A stretch of 64,000 nt of DNA. Source: Hyperoodon ampullatus (lineage: Eukaryota > Chordata > Mammalia > Artiodactyla > Ziphiidae). Where the stretch lies: assembly GCA_949752795.1 (NCBI GenBank), contig OX457070.1, positions 34,691,574-34,755,573 on the forward strand, read 5' to 3'. Below the pieces are notes generated by a model. The model was not told the origin of the DNA and did not search any database. It worked only from the letters and a program-made list of their open reading frames with translations. Shown piece after piece: positions 34,201-46,200 of this stretch (the first letter of the stretch is position 1; every line of letters begins with the position of its first letter). A program made the translations under genes and the position numbers.

Positions 34201-37200
34201 GATATGACACCTAAGGCACAAGCAATGAAATATATATGTACATATTTATGTACACATATATGTATATCTATATATAGAGATTTATACACATATATGCATG
34301 TACGTAGGGCTTCATCAAAATTAAGAAACTTTTGTGTTTCACAGGACACTACCAAGAAAGTGAAAAAACAGCCTGCAGAATGAGATAAAATATTTGCATA
34401 TCCTGTATCTGATAAAGGTCTAGTATGCAGAATATGTAAAGAGTTCTTAACAACAACAACAACTTCCCTAAAGAAGAGATACAACTGGTCAATAAGCACC
34501 TGAAAAACTGCTCAATATCATTGGCCATCAGGGAAACGTAAATCAAAATGACAATGAGATATCACTTCATACCCACTGGGATGACTATAACCAAAAGACA
34601 GTAACAAGCCTTGTGGGAATGTGGCGACATTGGAACCCTCAAACTTTATTGGTGGAAATGCAAAATGGGGCCACTGCTTTGGAAAAGTTTGGTAGTTCTT
34701 CAAAAAATTAAACAGTGTTACCACATGACCCAGAAGTTCCACTCCCAAGGAAATTGAAAGCATTTGTCAACACAAAAACTTGTACATGAATGTTCATGGC
34801 AGCATTACTCATAACAGTCAAAAAGTGAAAACAACCCAAATGTCCATTAATTGATTAATGGGATAAGCAAAATGTGGTACAGCCACACAATGGAATATTA
34901 TGCAGCCATAAAAAGGAATAGAAAGTGCCAATACATGCAACAACTTGGCTGAGCTTTAAAACATTATGCTAACTGAAAGAAGTCAGACACAAAAGGCTAT
35001 ATAATGTATTATTCTGTTAGTATGAAATAACCAGAATATGCAAATCCATAGAGATAGAAGGCAGATTAGTAGCTGCCAGGGGCTGGGAAAACTGACATAT
35101 AGGGAGTGACTGCTAATGGGTACGGTGTTTCTTTCTTTCGGGGATGATAAAAATCTTCTGGAATTAGATAGTGATGTTCTGGAATTAGATAGTGATGTTC
35201 TGGAATTAGATAGTAATGTTCTGGAATTAGATAGTAATGTTCTGGAATTAGCGGTAATGGTTGCACAACCTTGCGAATATACTAAAAGCCACTGAATTGT
35301 ACACTTGACAAGGGTGAATTTCATGGCATGTGAATTATATCTCAATTAAAAGTTCAAAAAAAAGAAAAGAAAAAACCATGCATGACTTTTGGCAACTAGT
35401 CCTCTGGCCTGTATAATCTTCAGTTAGAGGTCTGTGGCTACTAACTAGCTGGCTACCCACTGATTAAGATTAGGAAGTAATTTTTCTCTGTATTAGAAAA
35501 GGTAAGCAAGAAGATGGAACTATTTTAAAACTGAGAACTTGCATTTCTTTAAAATAAGAAGTCACTTTCACAACCTATGTTTAGAAAGTGAAGAGCACAT
35601 GTACTTTCTCTTACATATGCAAAGGCATTTGGAAAAGAGTATGGGATGTTGTTACATGGCAAATTTCCTTTACCTAGACCACTGTTTCTTAACCTTTTCT
35701 TACCCTACAGTTCCTCAGTGCTTTTTCACTCTATCTTCTGTGTATTGACAAACGCCAAGATTTTGCTGAGGTGTACACTTTAAATTTTATTTTATTCAAA
35801 AACAAAAACAAAAAATGAAGCAAAACCAAAAAACAGCAAAGATGCTTAAAATTCCTTTAGAATTATGCCACCCCGCCTTTCTCTTCCCTGTACAACTGAG
35901 AATCACTCATGGGAGCATTTTACAGTATTACCTTCTAATTATAAGACTTGTGAATATTTGCACTTCTCACCACTTCCAAATAGTTAATTCCTCCAAAGAG
36001 AAAACACAAAGTTGACAACTTGTTTTCTTTGCAATTTATTTTCTTTTAAATGTGAAGCTGGACAGGTACCAGAGACTAATTCAATGCAGTTACAACACTG
36101 ACCCCAGGATACACACTATAGTTTCAGTTCATTCCATAATAGTACAGAATAAGAGAAAAAATGAAAATAAAGTGGTAGGAGGTGGAAGAGTGCCCTAGTG
36201 TACAGAATGTTTTAAAGGTGAGTTGAAAAGTTAGGAGAGCAAGCAAGTTAACAATGTGGCTTAGAGCTCCTCCTACTGGCACAAAGAATGAATTCTCACC
36301 ACCGGGACTTTCAACACTACTACAGTTCACTCACTGAGACTGCAGAGGGAAAAAGGTGAGGAAACGCTAGGACTGTCCTCAGAAAAAGTTGTCCAAAAAG
36401 TAGCGGGAGAAAGCCCAAATGATAAAAGCATCAGTTTTTTGTTTGTCTGTTTTAAAAGTCATTAGCTTTTGGTTAACATATAGAAAAAAATGGATGAGAA
36501 ATTTGCATAAGGAGAACATTAATTTGAAAATATGATTTATTTGGAAAGAGAAATTAGAAAGCAAGCAAAAAATCCACACTAGCTTCATTTACAAGCAAGT
36601 TCACTTAATAGGAGGCTTTAACAGCGCCAGGTGGTGTTACTACCAAGAAATAGGGGTGATAAGAACAGGGAGAGAATCTGTGTATAAACAAAAATGTGCA
36701 GACTATAAATTCATTCCCGGGAAAAGTTCAGGGTAGCCTTAATTATAAAACAAATAATAATGGATTTTCATGATTATAAATATTAATTGTATTAGTAATA
36801 GTAAATATCTGTTGAATGGATACTTAAGCACAAACACAGTTTTAAAGGAGATGTGATAATTCAAGCCAAAGTTTTAAGACAGGTTAGCATTTATTATTTG
36901 CAAGGAAAACACGGCTGTATCAAATGGATGTTTTTCTACAAAAGAATTGCTTTAAAAGATAAATCTGAATTTGACATGTGAGTGGAATGTATTTAAACAG
37001 GGGAAAGAGCTATAATATTTCTGCCTAACTGGGCAAAAACAGGTAAATATTTTCACTTTAAAGTGCTGATGAATCATAGATTTGGTACAGCAGAGTTGGT
37101 ATGCCAATCAACCAGTATTTGCTCTTGCAGTAATGATTTCCTGGTTCATAATGATTACCTTATTATTAGAAACTGCCTTATTCTTATGGCTAACATGTCA

Positions 37201-40200
37201 AAGCAACGGATTATTCCAGTGCTTAATTATGTAAAACTAAAGGTTTCCTGAATCCTGCACACAACGCCCACATGACATTCCTGAACCCGAGATAACTGCT
37301 TTTCTAAAGGCCCTGCCCCTGAGGGGCTCCCAGAAAGCTTGTTAAAAGCAAGGCTTCACGACCCAAATCAGAGGTGCTACACATCAGCAAAAATTCAGAA
37401 AATAAAACAGTGGCCATTCCCTACTCTCTCTTAGCCCAGAGGTGAAAGGATCAGCCTAGGTAACTCTGGGAGTGTGAAACTGGGTTCCCAAAGATGATCA
37501 TCTCAGTAGTTATGAAAGAAAAGGGGGAGCATTTCTGTAATGGCTTCATGATCTCAATTCTTTTATCAGATTCTTCTCTACAAAGTTGGGTGTAGGGGTA
37601 GGGAAGGAGAGAAAACGACATCTGTCAGCCCTTTCCAGTCTCTCATGAAATAGCTCCGCTCTAGTAAATCCATAATTAAACATAATTTGATACTATTTTC
37701 TGGAATTAGGCATCTATTGGTTTTATAAATGTAAAGTGAATTTTAATATAATATATTGAAATACTGCCAACTTATGTGCTTTGCCATCTGGGCTACTTTG
37801 TTTAACACAGAATTCAAAATTAGGGTGTAATGAGCACTAGCTTTTACCTGGTAGATGTGCTTGTCTTCTCTACTGTGGACATGAGTCTTGCAAATGCATC
37901 AGTCACTTTGAGGCTTGAGGTGGAGATTTCCAGCTTAGAAGTTGTTAACTCATACAACTCTGGATCCACACCTTATAGTATAAAATGATAGTCAGTGATG
38001 GCAAGCTGCAATGGGTACTCAGCCACAATCCAAGATGCAAAAGACAATTACTCTGTAAACATCTGAGTCTTTGTAAGCACAACACATCTTCAGAACACTG
38101 TAATATTGCATTTAGTTTTTAAATTATAAATTCCACTCTTCGGAGTTTTTATAAAGTAGGAAAATACTCTTAAAATTCCACTTTGGTATAAATATAGCCT
38201 TAATTAATCTAACGTTTATGTAGAAGATACGATCAAAATACTTCTAAAAAATTCTATCTGCTATAGAAAACTCCCTAAATTTTGTATTTGTTTGTGATAT
38301 GAAGGTTATCAATGTTTTATAAATAGAATGCACATGTTACATAATATGACACCTCAATTTTTAAATTGACTGATTTAACCTCATTTTTTGAACTTCCCTT
38401 TTCCCTTACCTCCCTGACCATTTATCCTCCATTATTTTCATCCATACCCCCAAATTTGTAAGTTAATATAAAGTCTCAGATACAGTAAATGATTTGGTTA
38501 GTTTAAATATATTCTGACTATCTGAGGACATGAAATATTACCCAAAGTATCAAATTATTACTAAAGAAAAGTTATATACCACATTGTTCTTTCTTCAGGT
38601 AAGAAGTGGGGAGGGTAAAATATTTTCAGAAAAAGTGAATAAAAGCACTACTTTTGAACAAAATGAAAATTGTCTCAAGGGTTATACTTTTATTGTCTCA
38701 TAGCTGAATCTAGTGGCTAACAGTTCAAATATCTTGTTAGAAAAATTCAAAACAAAGCTGAGTTAGAGGATTAGATTTATTGTAAAATCTATTAAAATCC
38801 TTCCCATCTGACTTCATTAAAATATACATACATATTTTAAAACTTCCCTTGAATATGAATTTATATCAAATATGATGACTACAAAAAACAAGGAACAATT
38901 AAATATTTTCAACTCAAGCTAAGCGTTTGAAAATAAAGATAATCAGATAAAAAATGTTTAATCCTACACTCTCTTTGGTTTTAGCAAATTCAGTAGTTTC
39001 AGGGTATAATAGAAAAGCAGACTGTAAGTACAAATGTCTTACAGCTTCATCAATTTCTACTTATTATTTCTAAAAAAGCCCTAGGATCCGTAGATAAAAT
39101 TATATATACATGTACCATATCGATATTAACAAACAAGTTTCCTCCTTTAGGATAGTTCTAGGTTAAGAAAAAAAATCAGGAACTGCCTTCTATTAACCAA
39201 CTTTGTAGCTGACTAGCAGATGTAAACACAGATCTCAGATGTTTACAGAAATCATACTAGCAAAAGCGGCTTCCACAGTTACCATGTCCAACAAGGGAGG
39301 AAGGCTATAGAAAATGTTTGTTGACTCTCCGAAGTTTTTAGTATTTCATTAAGGTACAGTTTCAAAATATAATTTAAAAGGCCCTTTCTTTGTATTTCTA
39401 TAGTAAGTATTAAGGTTGCAATTAAAATGTAAAAATTTACAGATGCCTGTAAAGGGACCAGATGAACCCAAAGCACCTCCTTCCTCCGCTATGAAAGGTT
39501 AGATTCCAAGTAACCACAAAATTTAAGTAGATGGTGACTGCACAATGCAGAGTAAACAATTGCATTCTGACTGGCAACAGGAAAGTGCTAGTAAAAATTT
39601 AGTTGGGTTTATACAATACTGACAACTTGGCTGTCAAACACTGAAGTGGGAGATTTTAAAAAAAACCCTTCAACCTCCCCCAACCCCCCAAAACCATTAT
39701 CACCAAAAAAAGTACTATGGCTATACTTTATACTTTTCAAAAACAAGACAACTACTTACTCTACACAAAAAACTGAAGAGTAATTTTTTTAATGGAAGAG
39801 TTTTGTTTTTTTTTTAACAGAACCTTAATGAGGCATAGTTTAGTTACATAAATAAAGCTAGCCAACCAAGTTCTATGCCAACCTCCTAAGTCTCAAATAC
39901 AAAATAATTAAATAACCGCAAGCTAAGACAAAATGACTTTCCCAGAAACAAGTCAGAAAAAGTGCAAGCAAGTGGTGAAATGGAATACTCAGGAAAGTGT
40001 TGACACCTGTAGCTTGATGGTAAGTTTTAACAAAACCCAATAGCAATAAAACAAGCCAAAGCAAATTTATAGTAATCAGGTTTACACAGCAGCTAGAGTA
40101 TATTAATGAAAATACGGAAGGAAAATATTTAAAAGGTTCCAAAGTAATGAGGACTGCCATTGACCATGCTAATTTCATTTCCATTACAGCTCTAAGCTTC

Positions 40201-43200
40201 TGAAACTGCTTGCTCTTCTCAAAGCTGTGTATGTATACTGAGCCTGGTTTATCAGGTCATTTCTGTACTTCTTTATACGGTCAGATGATTTGTGCTCTTA
40301 TGGGTGATTTTTAACTGAGTTTGAAATGTAACCAAAAATTAAATTTAAACCAGGTTTTTAGACACCCAAAAATAGTGACCTGATTCTAATTATGATACAG
40401 TCCATGACAAAACAAAGCTGAGAGCAAATTAAAAATAGGAGCTTGGTAATTCATTCTTGGGATTATAGTAATAAGGAAACTGATACACAAGTTTTTGGGT
40501 TTCTTCCCCCCAGTAAGTATTAAAAACTAATTAGCTCACCCAGGTCATTCCATAGCTCACATGTATTTAGAAGTAATTTAAATAGTGAAATATTTTGAAG
40601 TCAAAACCAGACACATTAGTTTTTCATACGCTTGTAAAATCTTGGAAACAATGAAAATGATAACCAGGGGGTTAGATTTGCGGAATCCAGTCATTCTACA
40701 AAACGGCCTTGGAATGTCCTTATAGCACAATCACATTTCCATAACCAGCTCTTGGAGAAGGGCATTCTGGGTCCCAGGTTCACCCTTAGCTGATTGTCTT
40801 AGTCTCCCCCATTTCCCATCATGGCTCCTAAATTGCTAGAAGTGGGTGGCAGGGTTATCTAGCTGAACAAAACCCGCAGATTCTCAGGAACCAGGCTGGC
40901 TGTCTAACTGATCCTAGTGGGGACTGAGAGGGACCCTCCCTATGCATTCTGGGCATCGGCATCTATATAGCACCTCAACAGCCATCTGGTATCAATGGGC
41001 ATGATTACCAGATCACAAGTTGGGATGACAGGGAGTCATTAAAATCATATTAAATAAAATGTAAACATAAAAATGCCATTATATTTTAATCGTTTATTCA
41101 GTTAGAAAATGACAAAGTACATTAGGCCTTTGGTCAATGAACTGAACTTCTGCCAGGCTGAACATTAATTTAACAGGCACTCCAGTAAGTTTTAATTTCT
41201 AGCTTTTAGTATCTCATAGCAATTATTTTCTATTATTACCTTTAACATTTTTTTTTCCTTCATGGAAAACAGTAAACTTTCTATTTAAGAGCTACATAAA
41301 AACAGTAATAATTCTATGTGGGACTATATAACTAAGTGCTAGACTCCAACATTTTGGAACCTAATTATACATTTAGCAGCACTAATGAACAACTAATTGA
41401 ATGCTAGAATTTGTAAAAGGTTCTATTATCACAGACACTATAATGTAAAGTCATCTTTGTGTACTAAAATATTCTTATATCTCTAAATTTGTATTTTTTC
41501 AAATGGCTTTGTAGAATATGCTTTAAAAATAAGCATATAAAATATCACATTTTCTATTTACAGGGGGAAAAAAAACCCTGCCTTTAACTGTGTAAGGACA
41601 TTAGGGCTGTTTTATATCTAGAAGCTACTTTCAGCTCTGAATATTACACTCTGACAAAGCTTTCCTCAAAATACATTTCACATAAGTCATTTGTTATAGT
41701 TATACTACTAGAAAACGACAGTAGATAGATGAAAGAAAAGTAGTAGACATTATAGAGAATACAATCTACTTGTTTCCTTGTTTATAGGAAAGTCAAGTGA
41801 TGTGGTCATGCTTTTAGTAAATAAACTAGAATTATGGTTTTAACACTCTGCTGACCTGGGATTGTGGTGCTGCTGCTAGAGCTACTGTCATCCACGGGCC
41901 CAAAGAAATCAAGGTTCAGAAGAGTGGAACCTCCACTAGCTTGAAATTCAGTGACCGTGTTGGTAGGCAGCCACACAGAAGGTAAGCCAAGGGAGGAGGG
42001 GTTATGTGTAAAAAGGGGTAAGACACACACTTGAACATGCAGGTTATAATTAGTAGTCATTACATATTTTAAAATCAACATTAAAACAATGTGTACAGTA
42101 TTAGTTTTTCACTGCTAAGGACATTTCTAAAGTAACAATTTAATTCAATGTACATTTTCTCATGTACAACGTAAATAATTTGACACTTAGTAAGGTTTTA
42201 GTTAGGAGTTCGGTTCTTTCAATCGAAACTTGAAGCCATACCAGAAAGACCAAGGGGAAAGTATACCCGTTAAAGGGAAACAATACTTTAATCTCAACCC
42301 AACATTAAATCACTGTACATGCCCAAATAAATCTTTTATGTTAGTAGTGTTGGTTTCTAATTAATGCTTTTTAAAAGTGACAAAGTTGTCAGTTTCAGGA
42401 CAGGCACCAATATATTAACTTAGTTTAAAATAAAATAACGTAATAAGGAATGTCATTAACTGCCCTACCCTGATGTGCAACCTCAAGCTGTACTGTTCCC
42501 CTTTAACTCTGAAACAGTAATCAGAAATAGTATACATTTTTAAAGAAGTTGTTTGTTAATAAAAAGCATGATGATTTGACTGAATAAGACACCAGACAAC
42601 AGCAGAAGGTGCATCCAGGCTTTCCTTCAGCACGGATATTCAATTGGATGCTTTCCAGATATCCTGGGATCCCCCACTCTAAGGCAAAGCTGATAGAATA
42701 ACAGGTGTTTTAGACCATGGCTCAAACAACTTATGAAGTATAAGGAGTAAGAGTAATTATACCTCAGAGTCCAACTAAAACTTGTGATGTCAACACACAG
42801 GAAAACTAGCATTTTGTATTACTTAAAAACCCCACCTTATTGGAATAAGTTAATCCTTTTTCAGGATTTTCTTTTAAAGCCATAAGTGAAACCAATTATT
42901 TCTGTAACTACCTACTAGTATTTTGAGATAAGTTTTAGAAAAGGATCATGAAAATCATTCGTTTTTCATTTGCATATAAGTGCACTATAAAATATTATTA
43001 AATCTGAAAACTCCTTTGAGTCAATAAATATGGATCTATCTGCACATTGTTTTTGGTTAAATAATTGTGCTTTAAAGCAGCCTCTACACACAAGACTTTG
43101 CATCCAAGAAAATTCCATAAACTAAAACTACAGAAAAAAATTTCAAGTAAATTGGTCTTACCTAAAATATCATTTAAACTGCCTAGATATTTGTGGAAAA

Positions 43201-46200
43201 TAAAGAAGCTTGTTTTTGACTTGAGATAAAGAAACTAAAATTTTATCTGGCTACTACTACCTATATATGGACATTAATACTGTTAATAATAGTAACAGCT
43301 GGTTTCTTGAGCAATCACTATTCAGAAAGAAAGCCTGAATTTCCAAAGATAAGAAGTTATGTTCAAACAAAAAATGAAGTCAGCAGAGAGAAGTCTGTCT
43401 GAACTTTGTAGCTTTCTTAACTCTAGCTCTGGTGCTAGAGGCTCTACGGAGAGACGTACCATCTAAAGGGTTAGTAAGGCCACTGCTACTCCAGTCAAAC
43501 TGGACGGGTGGTAGAGACTCCTAGAGTTGAAAACCAAAAAATCAAAATTAATCAGTATAGGTTGTAGCAACATAAAGAATCCTTAAAAATAAAACGAAAC
43601 ACTATTATACCAAGATCATTAGGCAATAAGATACCTAAAGACAAAATTGGGATAATTTACAATTTCAGAAGGTTATCTACAAATATTAACACAAACTGAA
43701 ATTGCAAAATTTATAAACAGTACAGCTTGTTGACATTAAAAATGTTGTATCTGAGAAATGGAATTATCTTTACATTTTTAAACAGAAATTTATGGACTGA
43801 TCCTATGTCAAAATTTCAATCTATTCTCAAATCATGATTTAAACTACTGGCTTGATTACAATAAAAATATTTTAAAACATCACTGATTTTTTTTCACTAA
43901 AGAGTTATCCACTTTATTTTAAATGACTATCTACTTAAAATTTCTTAATAGATAATATAATGCAATAGAGAAGGTACCACTGAAAGTGAGGCAATTTGGG
44001 TTATTAAAGACTAAGTAACTAGTTGTATAAACATGTATGGTTAATTTAGTTGGTTTCCTTATATATAAAAATTTTTTTAAATTAAGCATCTTCTTTAATT
44101 TAGAAATTACTTATAATCAGTATCAGAATTTAATTTTTAAAATAACGTACTGCAAAGTATACTCAGAACTCATTTGAGTATTCTAGGTTTTAAAATTGTT
44201 AATTACCACACATAAAGATAAAATGAGCAAATGATACATAGACGATGGAAGGTAGTACAACACATTTTAAAATGATCACTGCTTTATTTTAAGAATATTC
44301 TTGACAAGAAAAAAAATGCTTTTCATTTTCTTCTTTTATTTTGAGGGTGGTGTTGGAAACAATTATTGAAATAACCTGTGTTTTATTAGACTCTTACTAT
44401 CAACATGTTGCCATCTTTTTTTTTCTGTATTGCTCACCACCATGCTTTACTGTAAGGTAGGCACTTATTAAAACTTTATAATCGGGACTTCCCTGGTGGT
44501 GCAGTGGTTAGGAACCTGCCTGCCAATGCAGGGGACATGGGTTCGAGCCCTGGCCCGGGAGGATCCCACATGCCGCGGAGCAACACGCGCACCTTAGCAA
44601 AGAGTAGCCCCTGCTCGCCATAACTAGAGAGAGCCCACGCACAGCAACAAAGACCCAACGCAGCCAAAAATAAATGAATAAAATATAAAAAAATAAATTA
44701 AAAAAAAAACAACTTTATAATCATTTTTTCTGTGTAGACAAAGACATCGTTCCCTGTAGGAAGGGAACATGAATCGGCTATTTTTGAAAGTCCAATCCCA
44801 TGACATTATAATACAATTGCTTTGATAACCAATTATAGGCATGTTACTATAAGCACTTAGTCTCCCCCATATAAGTCGGGCCTGGAGGTGGAGGGGCTAG
44901 GTTTAAACAAAATAAAACACTAAAATTAGTGGTTGCCAGGGGTGAGAGAGAGCTGTGGGAGCTGGAGTGGGGTGGGGCGGGGGCTTGGCTGTGGCAATGG
45001 AAGAAATGCTGTATGCTGACTGTGGAGGTGGTCACATGGAAAGATGACATAGAACTACACACACATATTGCATAAATGTCAGATTCTTGGTTTTGATATT
45101 GTACTATGATTATGTAAGATGTAATCATGGGGGAAACTGGTGAAGACACAAGGCACCTCTTCTGTACTACCTTTGCAACTTCCTGTGAATCTATAATTAT
45201 TTCAAATAAAATTTTAAAAAATCCTGATGAAAATCTAGTTTATAACCTACCTGCAAGACCGATAAATAACATTTAGAAAAGATTTTCTTTAGCTGATCTC
45301 AAAAACAAACAAAAAGCTCTAGGCATTCCAACAGATTCAACTTATATTATTCTACTTCTAGATCAGAAACACCTTTAGAACTATTCAACACTGACTAGAT
45401 GGACCAAACCCAGATTTACATAATAACAAAGTTTCTGGGTAAATGGAGCAAAGGTCTTTCATTAACATGTTTTACCTAAATGATGTCAAGTAGCTGGATG
45501 TTTTGAAATATTTCAGTGATTTTCTGGAATTTTAGCTTCTCACAGAGGTGTAGGCATTTTGAAGACACAGCCAATATTGTAATGATGAGGTGCTAAATCA
45601 TGAATCAAAATTTAGTGGAAAAGAGATAGATGAAAAACAGATACCTAAATAATTATAGGCTAACTAACGGCACAGACAAGTAGGCAACTTAAAGAGAAAG
45701 CACTGGAATGAAACATTTTCAAACAACTTTAAGTAATGTGGCATGAATGATTAATGCAGAGACAAAAGAAAGGAGACAAGGTCACAATAAAAAGAGGGGG
45801 AAAGAAAAGACTAGAGACAGGAGACTCTGGTTCTAGTCCTAGCTATAGCACTGATGTGTGCTTTTGGGTACACCACTTAGTCTTTCCAAATATGTTTTCT
45901 AAATGTAAAAAGAGAGTACAGTGCTAGATAGTCATTTTTTTCTTTCTTCTGTCTCTAAAATTCTGATTCACAACTGAAATAGCAACATAAAGTAGCCTAA
46001 GAAAAGAAGTTTGCTAGTGGTGACTAGTTGGATAACTGCTAGCCAGAGAGCTGACTTTACTCAGCAGTGAATAAAGTATGGTTAAAGTACTGATCTTAGA
46101 GGGGAATCAATAATGGCACCGTGAATGGTGTGACCTTGAAATTCAGCGGATAAAGATGCAAACAACAACAACAAAAAGTATCACTACTGCTTTTTACCTA

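Larger units (their letters stand above)
33915..35370 (+). mobile_element. L1 LINE 3' remnant, antisense to AFTPH
   Basis: CAGAAATAAACCCATACATT, AACCAGTGCTGGTACAACTGG, TCAGGGAAACGTAAATC, ATGGAATATTATGCAGCC and the 3' UTR phrase TGGTTGCACAACCTTGCG follow the L1 ORF2-to-3'UTR order. Stops and frameshifts make it non-coding. The 3' UTR carries an expanded 21-bp repeat. Confidence 0.85.
31269..37847 (-). other. AFTPH: AFTPH last intron (about 6.6 kb)
   Basis: Bounded by GTAAAA and TCAACAG splice sites. It holds a short CHR SINE (31588-31703), an old LINE-like block (about 32930-33420), a sense-oriented L1 3' remnant (about 33915-35370) and otherwise AT-rich sequence. No further exon is convincing. 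Confidence 0.8.

Noticed and set aside
35156..35260. CRISPR-like repeat array
   Set aside because: The repeats are directly adjacent with no spacers and lie in an L1 3' UTR of a mammalian genome; it is a minisatellite.
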